Origin: Sphingomonas sp. Leaf22
GTDB taxonomy: Bacteria; Pseudomonadota; Alphaproteobacteria; Sphingomonadales; Sphingomonadaceae
DNA: 64,000 nt
Reading direction: 5' to 3'
Assembly: GCF_001421715.1 (NCBI RefSeq)
Contig: NZ_LMKP01000001.1
Coordinates: forward strand, 138,358-202,357
Below the pieces are notes generated by a model. The model searched no databases and was not told the origin of the DNA. It was given only the letters and a program-made list of their open reading frames with translations. Below, one piece after another: positions 1 to 9,546 of the stretch (position 1 is its first letter; every line of letters begins with the position of its first letter). Both the position numbers and the translations under genes were made by a program.

Positions 1-480
1 GTAATGCGTCGCGGCGGTCGTGCGGTTGCCGATCCAGATGCTGACCATCGGCGTGGGCGTCCCGGCGGGCCATGGCAGGTCGTTCTCGCCGCGCAGTCCG
101 GGGAGGTACAGGTCGAGATCGGTCGACCCGACATAGATGGCGGGGGCGGCGGGATCGTCGAGTCCGTCGACGATGCGGTCGAGACAGGCGGTCAGCCCGA
201 CCCGGTCCGCATCGAAATTAAACCCGCTGCAATCGTCGCGGTAGAAGAACCGCCCGCCCATCGCCGCATCGCCGGTAAAGGCGACGACCGGCCGCCCGCT
301 GTCGAACCGCTTGAGGTAGGCGATGGCGGCGTCCGGGCCGTCGCGCCCCGCCGCGACCAGCGGCCAGCCGGCGGCAAGGCCGCGCAGCACCACCGGTTCG
401 TTCGCCGCGACCAGCGCCGCCGGCGACCAGCCGCCCGTGCGCGCCGCCTCGATCGACCGGACGACGCGCGGGTGGGTCAT
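1..480 (-). CDS. cupin-like (JmjC-type) protein, 3' part cut by the window edge
   Basis: The minus-strand frame is open from an ATG at 480 to the window edge (160 codons). The protein starts MTHPRVVRSIEAA and contains EPVVLRGLAAGWPLV, then near its visible end SIWIGNRTTAATHY, which resembles the start of the metal-binding HxD region of cupin-like/JmjC proteins found beside SapC and TonB receptors. The ATG overlaps the stop of the sapC-like gene (ATGA), so the two are probably translationally coupled. The C-terminal half, with the remaining metal ligands, lies outside the window, so activity cannot be judged. The family assignment rests on motif and context; substrate is unknown. Confidence 0.75.
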   Translation of the reverse strand, partial: MTHPRVVRSIEAARTGGWSPAALVAANEPVVLRGLAAGWPLVAAGRDGPDAAIAYLKRFDSGRPVVAFTGDAAMGGRFFYRDDCSGFNFDADRVGLTACLDRIVDGLDDPAAPAIYVGSTDLDLYLPGLRGENDLPWPAGTPTPMVSIWIGNRTTAATHY

Positions 481-1178
481 GCGGCGTGCCGCCGTTGCCG
501 CCGTTCGATCAGCCGCGGGATATTGTCGAGCGACGCCGACGCCATGAATGCGGCGCGCAGCGCACCGCTACGATGCAGCGTCGCCAGCGTGTCGGCATCC
601 AGCGCATCGAGCCGGTCGTCGGCGATGACGAGGATGTCGGCGATGGCACAGGTCTGGCCGTCACCCAGATCGACGTCGATCGTGGTCGGGCGCAGCAATC
701 CGGCTGCCTCCCATGCGGCAAAGAGCGGGGCGTTGATCGCCTGCCCCTCACGAATGACGCTCAGCACCGCCTCGACATGCGCGAGATAGGGCGCGGTGCC
801 GCCATGGCGCAGATAGAGCGGCTCGCCCGAACCGTCGCGCCGCACGCGCGGGTCGTCGAGGTTGATGCGCACGCCTTCGCCCGCCGGATCGGGCGCGAAC
901 GGTCCGCGCTGGCGGACGGCGGGAATATAGCTTGCCGGCCAGCCGCCATCGGAACCGAGGAACAGATTGTCGTCCGGGTCGAGCCCGAGCAGCGCGACGG
1001 CATAGACGCCGCCGCGATCGTCGCGCCGGAACAGGATCGGATAGTCGCGCTGTGCCGCCTCGAACTCGTTGGGGAACAGCAGCACCTGATTCACCGCGTC
1101 GCCATGCGCGGCGTCGTGCACCACCGCGACGGTCAGGTCATGATGGTCGACATTGTTGAGCAACACGGGGTTGGGCAT
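477..1178 (-). CDS. SapC family protein
   Basis: 233 residues starting MPNPVLLNNVDHHDL. The order HAAHGDAVNQVLLFPNEF, YPILFR, VALLGLDPDDNLFL and GWPASYIPAVRQRGPF is typical of SapC-like proteins encoded next to TonB-dependent receptors in sphingomonads and Caulobacter. The name comes from a Campylobacter S-layer locus; the function in these bacteria is not established. The gene lies 102 nt behind the receptor gene, with a hairpin and T-run between, and overlaps the next gene by ATGA. It probably belongs to the receptor regulon, either through terminator read-through or its own promoter. A role in uptake or processing of a carbohydrate is inferred only from context. Confidence 0.85.
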   Translation of the reverse strand: MPNPVLLNNVDHHDLTVAVVHDAAHGDAVNQVLLFPNEFEAAQRDYPILFRRDDRGGVYAVALLGLDPDDNLFLGSDGGWPASYIPAVRQRGPFAPDPAGEGVRINLDDPRVRRDGSGEPLYLRHGGTAPYLAHVEAVLSVIREGQAINAPLFAAWEAAGLLRPTTIDVDLGDGQTCAIADILVIADDRLDALDADTLATLHRSGALRAAFMASASLDNIPRLIERRQRRHAA

Positions 1179-1224
1179 CGCGATCCTTGGGGCAGGGTGC
1201 CGCCATGGTATGAAGAAGGGGTTG

Positions 1225-1257
1225 CAAAGAAAAGAGCCGTTCGGCGGTCCGAACGGC
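1225..1257 (-). terminator. intrinsic terminator or attenuator behind the TonB receptor
   Basis: On the minus strand a perfect 9-bp stem (GCCGTTCGG/CCGAACGGC, arms 1236-1244 and 1249-1257, 4-nt loop) is followed by CTCTTTTCTTT. It begins 23 nt after the receptor stop and lies 58 nt before the sapC start, so it separates expression of the abundant receptor from its downstream genes. Confidence 0.8.
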
Positions 1258-1280
1258 CCTTTCCAGTCACTTGACCGCGA

Positions 1281-4200
1281 TCAGAAGCGGTAGCGGGCAC
1301 CGAGCAGGAAGCGCGGCTTCAGTTCCTGCGCGAACACCAGCGCGTTGCGATCGCGTCCATATTGCACCAGCGGCTCGCTGGTCAGGTTCACGCCCTCGAT
1401 CGACAGCGCCATGCGGTCGTTCAGGTCGTAGCTGATGTTGAAGTCGAGCGTACCGAACGGCGCGACGAACAACGGGTTGCGGCTGTCGCCCTGGTTGGTC
1501 GCGGCAAGGAACTTGTCGCGCCAGTTGTACGACACGCGCGCCGACAGCCCGCTCTTGTCATAGATGATCGAGCCGTTGGCGCTGTCGCCAAGCCCCGTCA
1601 GCGCGAACACGTTGACGCTGGGGTCGGCGGCGATATCGGCATTCACGTCGCCATACACCTTCGTGTACGACGCCTGCACGCCGAAGCCGGTGTTGCCGAA
1701 GAAGTGCTGCCCGGCCAGTTCGAAGCCGTAGATATGGCCGTCGCGGTTGTTGACCGGCTGCGACACTGCGAAGTCGTAGAGCGGGTCCTGTCCATTGGCG
1801 AAGATGTCGACCGATTGCAGGATGCTGTTGACGTAATCCTGGTTCAGCGCGCCCGCCGCGTTCCGGTTCGCCTGGAAATTGGCGTCGGCCTGAGCGGTGT
1901 TGCCGCCATTCTGGCTGAGCAGCGCGGTGTAGGTGAACAGGTTGACGTCGCTGAGGTCGGCACCCAGCGCACGCAGCCGGTCGGCCGCAGTGCCCGATCG
2001 CGTGCCCGCTGCACCCGACGACGGATCGCGCAGGTCGAACAGGCTGCGGTTGAAGACGCCGGTCCCGATGAAGTTGCGCACCCGCTTGTCGAAGAAGCCG
2101 AGCGAGACATAGCTCGACGGCTTGTAATACCATTCGACCGAGACATCGAAGTTATCGGATACCAGCGGCAGCAACCCGGCATTGCCCGAGTTACCGGTGG
2201 GACGACCGCCCAGTGCCACCGGCCGCGACGGCGCGCCCGCCGTGGTCGATGCGAACAGGTTGCCGTAATCGGCGCGGGCGAGCGTGCGGCTGGCCGATGC
2301 GCGGGCGACGACATTGTCGAGCACCTCGATGTTGAAATCGACCGCCGGCAGCAGGTTGGTATAGCTGCCACGTTGCGACACGGTCGACGCGGACGACGAG
2401 ATGACCGACGAGAAGTCGTTGTCGGCATCCCATTTGATCGCCGACGGGATCGCCTGCAATGCAGTCGAGCGGACCTTCGTCTCCTCGTAGCGGGTGCCGA
2501 ACACCAGGTTGGCGGTGCGCCCGGCAATCTCGCCCTTCCACGTGATCTGGCCGTACACGCCCCAGATCTTTTCGCCGACGCTGTCGAAATCATTGGCGGT
2601 CGTGTTGATCGGGTTTGCGGCGTAGAAGTTCGAGAACAGGTCGTTCAACACGACCGCGTTGCCGCGGAACGCGGTGCGCTTCACGTCCGCCGGGCTGAAC
2701 GTGTCGAACTTGCAGTCGAGGCAGAAGGTCTTGACGACGTTCGACGCCAGCCGTTGCACGATGCCCGGATCGGTGATGCCCCAGTCGCCCAGCTGCTGCT
2801 GCGTCTGCACCCGCGCGCTGGTCATCTGCGAATCGGTATAGGTGCCGCCGAAATCGAACCGGCTGCCGCCGCCCAGATCCCAGCCGAGATCGGCGCGACC
2901 GCCATTGATCCGCTGCCGCTGCGTCGCGGTGTTGGTGCGCGAAATCTGCGTGCCGAGATCGCCGATGTCGAGGACGCCGTTGCCGTTGCCGTTGATCGTA
3001 TCGTTGATCGTCTGCGTCACCCGCGGGAAGCCGGTGCTGTAGTCGATCGCCTGGCTGCTGATGACCGGCGCGCCGAGCGACACCAGCGTCACCGACGTGC
3101 CGTTGGCGGCATCCGGCGTCGACTTCGACACGGCATGATAGCCATCGAGGTTCAGCGTCAGATTGTCGGTCATCTCCCACTTGCCGTTCAGGCCGTAGGA
3201 CTGAAGCTGGGTCTTGGTCGCGCGGAACTGCTGTTCGAACCCCTGATCCTTCACGCCGTTGATCGATTCCGAGATGAATTCGGGCGTGGCGATCACGTCG
3301 TTGCCGTTGAAGCGGATCTGGCCGAACGGGCGGTTGAACCAGTTGGTCTGCTCGCTGCGCTGCTCCTCCAGCCGGTTCTGCGCGAACAGCGCGTCGGCGG
3401 TGAAGGTCAGCCGGTCGGTCGGGGCGAGTTGCAGCACCGCCTGCCCGTTGATGCGCTCACGCTTGTTTTCGGAGAACTGGTAGCGGCTGTCGTTCGGGAT
3501 CAGCGCGAACGGGGTGGTCGGCCGGTTCTCGATCTGCGTCTGCCCGTTCACATACGGGCCGGCGGGATTGAGGACGCTGGCGGTCGGCACCACGGTGAAA
3601 TAATTGGGTGCGCTCTGTGCCGAGGTGCTGTCGCGGCGCTGGTAGCTGCCGAACACCGATAGGCCGATGCTGCGCGAGTCGTTGCGCCAGCTCAGCAGGC
3701 CCGACACTTCGGGGAGGACGCGGCCACCTTCGCCGGCCATGGTGCTGACATCGTGCAGCGCCTTCACGCCGAACGATCCGGTGACGCCGGTTTCGCGCGA
3801 ATCGAGCGGCTTGCGGGTGACGACGTTGATCGCCGCGCCGATGCCGCCCGAAGGGATGGCGGCGCGGCCCGTCTTGTAGACCTCCAGCGCCGACACGCCT
3901 TCGGAGGCGAGATTCTGGAAATCGAACGAGCGGCCGGTGCCGCGCGCGAAATCGCCTGCGCCGCTGGTGTCGACGTTCGAGGCGGGCAGCTGACGCCCGT
4001 TCAGCGTGACGAGGTTGAACCCGCCGGAGAAGCCGCGGACCGAGACCTGCGAGCCTTCGCCGTTCACGCGGTTGATCGACACGCCCGTGATGCGCTGCAG
4101 CGACTCGGCAAGGTTCGTGTCAGGGAACTTGCCGATATCCTCGGCCGAAATCGCATCGACGACGCCCGCCGAATTGCGCTTGATATCGATCGCGCGGTTC

Positions 4201-4427
4201 AGCGACGCGCGGATGCCGGTAACGACGATCTCGCCGCCGTCTTCCTGCACGGGGTCCTGACCGGTCGGCTGGGCAACGCTGCCCGCAGTACCTTCGGTCG
4301 CGCCCGGCTGGGCATTGGTGGCGGTGTCGGTGGTCTGCGCGGCGGCGATGCCCGGTGCGGCGAACAATGCGGCGAGCGCAATGGTCGAGGACGTGCGCGC
4401 GAGCGTGCGAAGAAGGTGGCCCTTCAT
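1281..4427 (-). CDS. TonB-dependent outer-membrane receptor
   Basis: A large receptor of 1048 residues. It has an N-terminal signal peptide (MKGHLLRTLARTSSTIALAAL, cleaved near AQT), a Gln/Thr-rich stretch, then GEIVVTGIRASL, the TonB-box and plug start of this family. The plug continues with SAEDIGKFPDTNLAESLQRI, VSVRGF and LNGRQLP. A 22-stranded barrel should follow, ending in a terminal Phe (GARYRF). Length and plug sequence fit the large sphingomonad/Caulobacter receptors for oligosaccharides, and the SapC and cupin-like genes downstream agree. The ATG has a strong AGGGGAG ribosome site. A LacI-type operator overlaps the promoter, suggesting control by sugar. The actual ligand cannot be read from the sequence. 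Confidence 0.93.
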   Translation of the reverse strand: MKGHLLRTLARTSSTIALAALFAAPGIAAAQTTDTATNAQPGATEGTAGSVAQPTGQDPVQEDGGEIVVTGIRASLNRAIDIKRNSAGVVDAISAEDIGKFPDTNLAESLQRITGVSINRVNGEGSQVSVRGFSGGFNLVTLNGRQLPASNVDTSGAGDFARGTGRSFDFQNLASEGVSALEVYKTGRAAIPSGGIGAAINVVTRKPLDSRETGVTGSFGVKALHDVSTMAGEGGRVLPEVSGLLSWRNDSRSIGLSVFGSYQRRDSTSAQSAPNYFTVVPTASVLNPAGPYVNGQTQIENRPTTPFALIPNDSRYQFSENKRERINGQAVLQLAPTDRLTFTADALFAQNRLEEQRSEQTNWFNRPFGQIRFNGNDVIATPEFISESINGVKDQGFEQQFRATKTQLQSYGLNGKWEMTDNLTLNLDGYHAVSKSTPDAANGTSVTLVSLGAPVISSQAIDYSTGFPRVTQTINDTINGNGNGVLDIGDLGTQISRTNTATQRQRINGGRADLGWDLGGGSRFDFGGTYTDSQMTSARVQTQQQLGDWGITDPGIVQRLASNVVKTFCLDCKFDTFSPADVKRTAFRGNAVVLNDLFSNFYAANPINTTANDFDSVGEKIWGVYGQITWKGEIAGRTANLVFGTRYEETKVRSTALQAIPSAIKWDADNDFSSVISSSASTVSQRGSYTNLLPAVDFNIEVLDNVVARASASRTLARADYGNLFASTTAGAPSRPVALGGRPTGNSGNAGLLPLVSDNFDVSVEWYYKPSSYVSLGFFDKRVRNFIGTGVFNRSLFDLRDPSSGAAGTRSGTAADRLRALGADLSDVNLFTYTALLSQNGGNTAQADANFQANRNAAGALNQDYVNSILQSVDIFANGQDPLYDFAVSQPVNNRDGHIYGFELAGQHFFGNTGFGVQASYTKVYGDVNADIAADPSVNVFALTGLGDSANGSIIYDKSGLSARVSYNWRDKFLAATNQGDSRNPLFVAPFGTLDFNISYDLNDRMALSIEGVNLTSEPLVQYGRDRNALVFAQELKPRFLLGARYRF

Positions 4428-4494
4428 GCGGAATCTCCCCTAAATGGTTCTGACGGTTCGATCCGTCCATCATTCTCGCCGGATGATCCGGCTG

Positions 4495-4527
4495 TGGTAA
4501 CGCTACCAACCTGTCCAGCGTTGTCAA
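4495..4527 (-). promoter_or_regulatory. TonB-receptor promoter with LacI-family operator
   Basis: On the minus strand TTGACA (4527-4522) is followed after 16 nt by TAGCGT (4505-4500), a plausible -35/-10 pair. The near-perfect palindrome TGGTAACGCTACCA (4495-4508, central CG, one mismatched pair) covers the -10. This is the classic form of LacI/GalR-type operators. Its position predicts repression of the receptor when inducer is absent. No LacI gene is in the window. Confidence 0.65.
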
Positions 4528-4718
4528 TGCGCGAACGGTACGATTCGCTGCCGGTAAGATATTATCTTGTATCCATTTATCGTCGAAACCGGGGTGCCGG
4601 GTACGGCGCGAACGGCGCATTTTCGATGTTAACCGTAAGTTATCGCCTCATCGCTACTACCCATGGATCGATACGACAGCGCGTCCGTGCGGAAGCGTTT
4701 CGGGGGAGCAGGTTGACG

Positions 4719-6188
4719 ATGAGATGGTTCAGCAAGGACGCACCGATCCGCACGAAATTCCTCGTCATGGGGATCGTCTACGTCATCCTGATGTGCGTCC
4801 CGTTCGTCACGACCGTGCTGGCCGTCAATGACACGCTGTCCGAACCGATGCTGCTGGGGATCACCGGGGCGACCGTCATCGTCGCCATCCTGCTCGGCGT
4901 CCTGTTCCGCAACATGGTCTGCGGACCCTATGTCGGCACGGTCGAACGGATGGAGGGGGTGGCGCGGGGCGACCTGACGTCGCCGATCAGCTACGCGGAC
5001 CATCGGGATTGTGTCGGCCGCATGTCGCGGGCGATGGAGGTCTTCCGCGAAAACGGCCGGGTGGTGAAGGAAGCCGCCGCGGCGCAGCAGCAGGTCGTCG
5101 GTTCGCTGGGGCAGGGGCTGTCGCGTCTGGCCGCCAGCGACGTCACCTATCGCATCGAACAGAGCTTCCCGTCGGATTACGAACGCCTCCGCATCGATTT
5201 CAACGCGGCGATGGACGCGGTGTCCGAAGTATTGTCGGCCGTGCGCGACGCGACCAGCGGCATCAACAACGGTGCCAACGACATTCGTCAGGCCTCCGAC
5301 GACCTGTCGCAGCGCACCGAGCAACAGGCCGCCAGCCTCGAAGAGACCGCTGCGGCGATGGACCAGATCACCAGCACGGTGAAGGAAACCGCCTCCGGTG
5401 CCAGCCGGGCCAACATGGTCGTCATCGAAACCCGTGACGAAGCCGAACAGTCGGGGGATGTCGTCCGCCGCGCGGTGGAGGCGATGAACGGCATCGAGCG
5501 CGCCTCGGGCGAAATCGGCGACATCATCAGCGTGATCGACGGGATCGCGTTCCAGACGAACCTGCTGGCGCTCAACGCCGGCGTCGAAGCGGCGCGGGCC
5601 GGCGATGCGGGCAAGGGCTTTGCCGTCGTCGCCAGCGAAGTCCGGGCGCTTGCCCAGCGGTCGGCCGATGCGGCCAAGGACGTGAAGTCCAAGATCACCG
5701 CATCGTCCGAACAGGTCGCCATGGGCGTCGAACTGGTCAGCGAGACCGGCAAGGCGCTGCAACGGATCATCAACCGCATCGGTGAGATCAGCACGCTGGT
5801 CGGCACCATCGCCACTTCGGCCGATCAGCAGGCGACCGGCCTGCAGCAGGTCAACACCGCCGTCGGCGAGATGGACGGCGTGACGCAGCAGAATGCGGCG
5901 ATGGTCGAACAGGCGAACGCCGCCGCCCGCACCCTTGCCGAAGAGGCGCAGGAGCTTGCGCGACAAGTCGCCCGCTTCACGGTCGACAGCGGCAACTACC
6001 GCGGCGGCATGGGCGGGGGCGGCCATGTCCAGCAGATGCCGACCGCGGTCCACCGCCTGCAAGCGCGCGCCGCGCAGGTCGGTCGCGAGATCGCCCGCGG
6101 ATCGCGCAAGAAGGTCGCTGCCGGCGGCGGTGGCGGAGCCGCTGCGGCTGCACCGGTCGTCAACGAAGACGACTGGTCCGAATTCTGA
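4719..6188 (+). CDS. methyl-accepting chemotaxis protein
   Basis: 489 residues. The ATG at 4719 is chosen because it follows a GGGGGAG ribosome site and gives a sensible membrane start; the longer open frame upstream only runs antisense to the receptor gene. Two membrane helices (about residues 12-33 and 41-62) flank a very short periplasmic loop, so no sizeable ligand domain exists. HAMP-like segments follow, then the cytoplasmic coiled coil with the conserved hairpin tip DGIAFQTNLLALNAGVEAARAG. The protein ends NEDDWSEF; DWSEF matches the xWxxF form of the CheR/CheB-docking pentapeptide. First gene of the chemotaxis operon. What it senses is unknown; the near-absence of a periplasmic domain suggests a cytoplasmic or membrane signal. 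Confidence 0.93.
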   Translation: MRWFSKDAPIRTKFLVMGIVYVILMCVPFVTTVLAVNDTLSEPMLLGITGATVIVAILLGVLFRNMVCGPYVGTVERMEGVARGDLTSPISYADHRDCVGRMSRAMEVFRENGRVVKEAAAAQQQVVGSLGQGLSRLAASDVTYRIEQSFPSDYERLRIDFNAAMDAVSEVLSAVRDATSGINNGANDIRQASDDLSQRTEQQAASLEETAAAMDQITSTVKETASGASRANMVVIETRDEAEQSGDVVRRAVEAMNGIERASGEIGDIISVIDGIAFQTNLLALNAGVEAARAGDAGKGFAVVASEVRALAQRSADAAKDVKSKITASSEQVAMGVELVSETGKALQRIINRIGEISTLVGTIATSADQQATGLQQVNTAVGEMDGVTQQNAAMVEQANAAARTLAEEAQELARQVARFTVDSGNYRGGMGGGGHVQQMPTAVHRLQARAAQVGREIARGSRKKVAAGGGGGAAAAAPVVNEDDWSEF

Positions 6189-6229
6189 TCGCTCCGGTGA
6201 CCCACGTCTTTCCCGAACAGGATTTTCCG

Positions 6230-6493
6230 ATGCCCATCGCCCTTGCTCCCGTGCTCGATACCGCCGCCGCCGCTCCGCTTCGGCTGGCGATGCGCACCGC
6301 GATCGACGCCGGTCAGTCGATCACCCTCGACGCATCGCCGGTCGAGCGGATCGGTCAGGCCTGTCTACAGGTCCTTGCCGCCACCGAAGCGGCGGCGGAC
6401 CTTGCCGGTCTCGACTTCCGCGTCGTCGGTGCCAGCCCCGCCTTTGCCGACATGGCCACGCTGGCCGCGCTCGACACCCTTCTCGCCGCCTGA
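6230..6493 (+). CDS. small STAS-domain protein
   Basis: 87 residues from ATG 6230, which follows AGGA at 7 nt; a GTG at 6197 would add 11 residues. The pattern LRLAMRTAIDAGQSITLDASPVERIGQACLQVLAAT matches a STAS (anti-sigma-factor antagonist) fold: a strand ending in LDAS, a turn carrying VERIG, then a helix. The Ser in the LDASPVE segment could be the usual phosphorylation site, but this is uncertain. The gene sits between the receptor and cheA; STAS proteins in this position are common in alphaproteobacterial chemotaxis clusters, and their role is unclear. Confidence 0.7.
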   Translation: MPIALAPVLDTAAAAPLRLAMRTAIDAGQSITLDASPVERIGQACLQVLAATEAAADLAGLDFRVVGASPAFADMATLAALDTLLAA

Positions 6494-6508
6494 TTTCGGA
6501 GCGAACCC

Positions 6509-8686
6509 ATGGACCTCGACGCAATCCAGCAGATCTTCTTTCAGGAGTGCGAGGAAGGTCTCGCCGCGATGGAAGGCAATTTCGCATCGCTGCGCGACGG
6601 CGACCGCGATTCGGAGACGATCAACGCGGTCTTCCGCTGCGTGCATTCGATCAAGGGCGGGGCGGGCGCGTTCGGGCACGAACGGTTGCAGGCCTATACC
6701 CACCAATATGAAACGCTGCTCGACCTGATCCGCAACGGCACGCTGGAACTGACCTCGCCGCTGCTCGACGTGGTCATGGGCGCGTTCGACATGCTGGCCG
6801 ACCATGTCGCCGCGGCCCGCGATGGCGGCACGCCGCCGTCCGATGCGGCGATGCTCGACCGGCTGTCGGCGGCGGCGGGCGGCGGCGCGGCGCATGGCGG
6901 TTCGGCCAAGGCGGCGGCCCCTGCTGCGGCGGTACCAGCCCCCGCGATCTCCGACGATTTCGACGATCTTATGTCGATGCTGGGCGATGTCGACCCGTCC
7001 GAAGAGGGTGCCGATGCCGATGACGGCTGGCGGCTGCGCTACGAACCGGGTGCCAAGGCGTTCGAACATGGTGCCGAACCGCTGCTGCTGCTGCGCGAAC
7101 TGACGTTGCTGGGTGGCAAGGTGACGCTGTGCGATCGCAGCGCGCTGCCGGGTCTCGACGCGCTCGATCCCGAAACCGGCTATCTGGCGTGGGACGTGGC
7201 GTTGCCCGCCAGCGTCGCCGAAGACGATATCCGCGCGGTCTTCGAATTTTCGGACAGCAACGCGATCACGCTCGGCAAGGGTGTGCCGGAAGCGTCGATC
7301 ATGGACGATGTCGATTCGCTGTTCGACCTGCTCGACTCGGTCGCCGAACCGGTAGCGGCGGTCGAGGAGCCGGTCGCTCCGCCGCCCGCACCGCCCGCGC
7401 CTGCGCCTGCGCCTGCACCTGCCGCGCCGGCACCTGTTGCGGTCGCGCCGGCCCCGGCCGACGAGAAGGCCGCGCCGCGCGCCGCGGCGGCCGTTGCCCC
7501 GGCGGCGCAGACGATCCGCGTCGACCTCGACAAGCTCGACCGGCTGGTCAACCTGGTCGGCGAACTGGTCATCACCCAGGCGATGCTCGCCCAGCGCCTT
7601 GCGGAAAACGCGATGGGCGGGATTTCCGAGCTCAACGACCTCGAACATCTGACGCGCGAATTACAGGAATCGACGATGGCGATCCGCGCGCAGCCGATGA
7701 AGACGGTGTTCAGCCGCGTACCGCGGATCGTTCGCGAACTGGAGGGCGAGACCGGCAAGCGCGTCCGCCTCGAGGTCGATGGCGAGATGACCGAGGTCGA
7801 CAAGACCGTCGTCGAACGCATCGGCGAGCCGCTGACCCACCTGATCCGCAATGCCGTCGACCATGGCCTCGAGATGCCCGACGTGCGCGTCGCCGCCGGC
7901 AAGCCGGCCGAAGGCGTCGTCCGCCTGTCGGCCGCGCACCAGTCGGGCCGGATCGTCATCACCGTCGCCGACGACGGACAGGGCATCAACCGGGCGCGGG
8001 TGAAGGCCAAGGCGATCGAGAAGGGCATCATCCTGCCCGATGCGGCGCTGACCGACGAAGAGATTGACAATCTGATCTTCGCGCCCGGCTTCTCGACTGC
8101 GGCGGCAATCACCAACGTCTCCGGCCGGGGCGTCGGCATGGACGTGGTGCGCAAAAACATACAGGCGCTGGGCGGGCGCATCGGCATCCAGTCGCGCGAA
8201 GGCTTCGGGTCGAGCTTCTCGCTCAGCCTGCCGCTGACGCTGGCGGTGCTGGACGGCATGATCGTGACGGTCGGCGAACAGACGTTCGTCATCCCGCTCG
8301 GCCATATCGTCGAAAGCCTGCGGCCGACCGACCTGACGCTCAACCGGCTGGGGCCGGAGGGGACGCTGCTCGACGTGCGCGGTTCCTATGTGCCGGTACT
8401 GCGCATCGCCGATCATCTCGGCATCGCCGGCGCGCAGCGCAACGCGACCGATGCGGTGCTGATCGTGGTCGAGGGCGATCATGGACAGGCCGCGCTGCTG
8501 GTCGACTCGATCCAGGATCAGCGGCAGGTCGTCGTAAAGAGCCTCGAGGCAAATTACCAGGCGATCGACGGCGTGGCGGGGGCGACGATCCTCGGCGACG
8601 GGCGCGTCGCGCTGATCGCCGATGTCGATGCCCTGACCTCGCGCAGCCGTTTCGCCAACCGCGCGCCGGCGGCCATCGCCGCATGA
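6509..8686 (+). CDS. cheA: chemotaxis histidine kinase CheA
   Basis: 725 residues with the full CheA layout. An HPt domain carries the phosphorylated His in [12 protein letters not shown] (His46). A middle segment (about 150-275) is probably the P2 response-regulator-binding domain. An Ala/Pro-rich linker precedes the dimerisation domain ([20 protein letters not shown]). The ATPase domain has N-box [13 protein letters not shown]1 VADDGQGI and G2 [12 protein letters not shown]-terminal CheW-like domain starts near LAVLDGMIV. It should phosphorylate CheY and both CheB-like receivers of this operon. The stop overlaps the cheR start (ATGA). Confidence 0.96.
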   Translation: MDLDAIQQIFFQECEEGLAAMEGNFASLRDGDRDSETINAVFRCVHSIKGGAGAFGHERLQAYTHQYETLLDLIRNGTLELTSPLLDVVMGAFDMLADHVAAARDGGTPPSDAAMLDRLSAAAGGGAAHGGSAKAAAPAAAVPAPAISDDFDDLMSMLGDVDPSEEGADADDGWRLRYEPGAKAFEHGAEPLLLLRELTLLGGKVTLCDRSALPGLDALDPETGYLAWDVALPASVAEDDIRAVFEFSDSNAITLGKGVPEASIMDDVDSLFDLLDSVAEPVAAVEEPVAPPPAPPAPAPAPAPAAPAPVAVAPAPADEKAAPRAAAAVAPAAQTIRVDLDKLDRLVNLVGELVITQAMLAQRLAENAMGGISELNDLEHLTRELQESTMAIRAQPMKTVFSRVPRIVRELEGETGKRVRLEVDGEMTEVDKTVVERIGEPLTHLIRNAVDHGLEMPDVRVAAGKPAEGVVRLSAAHQSGRIVITVADDGQGINRARVKAKAIEKGIILPDAALTDEEIDNLIFAPGFSTAAAITNVSGRGVGMDVVRKNIQALGGRIGIQSREGFGSSFSLSLPLTLAVLDGMIVTVGEQTFVIPLGHIVESLRPTDLTLNRLGPEGTLLDVRGSYVPVLRIADHLGIAGAQRNATDAVLIVVEGDHGQAALLVDSIQDQRQVVVKSLEANYQAIDGVAGATILGDGRVALIADVDALTSRSRFANRAPAAIAA

Positions 8687-9546
8687 GCGCCGCCGCCGCC
8701 CTCGACAACGGTCGGACGCGGGAGTTCGACTTCCAGCCCGCCGACCACCGCGCGATCGCCGCGCTGGTGTATCAGGAGGTCGGCATCCTGTTGCCCGACG
8801 GCAAGGCGCAGCTGGTCTATGGCCGGATCGCGCCGCGGGTTCGCGCCTCCGGTCTGTCGAGCTTTGCCGACTATGTCGCATTCATCGGCCGCGACGCCGA
8901 AGAGCGCGCCCGCGCGGTGGATGCGCTGACCACCAACCACACCAGCTTCTTTCGCGAAAATCATCATTTCGAGGATTTCGTCGATCGCATCTGGCCGGGG
9001 CTGGTCGACCGGCTGAACAAGGGGGGCCGTGTCCGCCTGTGGTCGGCGGCATGTTCGAGCGGCGAGGAACCCTATTCGTGGCTGATGGCAGCGTTCGGCG
9101 CCGACCGCAGCCTCGCGCAGCGACTGCTGAAGGCCGATCTGCGGATGCTGGCGACCGACGTGTCACCCAGCGTCCTCGAAAAGGCGCGGGCCGGGCAGTA
9201 TTCGAAGGAAACGATGCGCACCGTGCCCGCCGCACTGCGCAGCGCATGGGCCCGGGGGGAGGGCGACGATCTGATCGTCGACCCGCTATTGCGCGACGCG
9301 ATCGCGTTCCGGCCGCTCAACCTGCTCGGCGACTGGCCGATCAAGGGGCGGTTCGACACGATCTTCTGTCGCAATGTGATGATCTATTTCGACGAACCGA
9401 CCAAGGAAAAGCTCCTGGCCCGGCTCGCCGACCGACTGGAGGTGGGGGGGATGCTGTACATTGGTCATTCGGAGCGGTTGCTCGGCGCGGTAATCGACAA
9501 ATTCCGTCCGATCGGTCGCACCGCCTATCAGAAGGTGGCGGCATGA
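8683..9546 (+). CDS. cheR: chemotaxis protein methyltransferase CheR
   Basis: 287 residues. It methylates glutamates of the chemoreceptor using S-adenosylmethionine. The N-terminal all-helical domain is followed by [17 protein letters not shown] and the SAM-binding motif [14 protein letters not shown], then [14 protein letters not shown] and the typical end [12 protein letters not shown]. Length is normal for the family. It overlaps both cheA (ATGA) and cheB (ATGA), so production is coupled. The receptor encoded first in the operon ends in a pentapeptide of the kind CheR binds. Confidence 0.95.
   Translation: MSAAAALDNGRTREFDFQPADHRAIAALVYQEVGILLPDGKAQLVYGRIAPRVRASGLSSFADYVAFIGRDAEERARAVDALTTNHTSFFRENHHFEDFVDRIWPGLVDRLNKGGRVRLWSAACSSGEEPYSWLMAAFGADRSLAQRLLKADLRMLATDVSPSVLEKARAGQYSKETMRTVPAALRSAWARGEGDDLIVDPLLRDAIAFRPLNLLGDWPIKGRFDTIFCRNVMIYFDEPTKEKLLARLADRLEVGGMLYIGHSERLLGAVIDKFRPIGRTAYQKVAA

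Noticed and set aside
1362..3662. Long plus-strand open frame antisense to the TonB receptor
   Set aside because: High GC and strong codon bias leave long open frames opposite real genes; the receptor on the minus strand has a full family match, and the antisense product has Arg/Val-rich composition with no domain.
4479..4493. Palindrome GCCGGATGATCCGGC near the TonB-receptor promoter
   Set aside because: Perfect 6-bp arms but short, in the leader region and without a matching motif elsewhere; likely chance or a leader hairpin.
3753..4718. Upstream extension of the chemoreceptor frame
   Set aside because: The extension runs antisense to the receptor gene and its promoter and has no signal or domain; the ATG at 4719 has a ribosome site and starts just before the first membrane helix.
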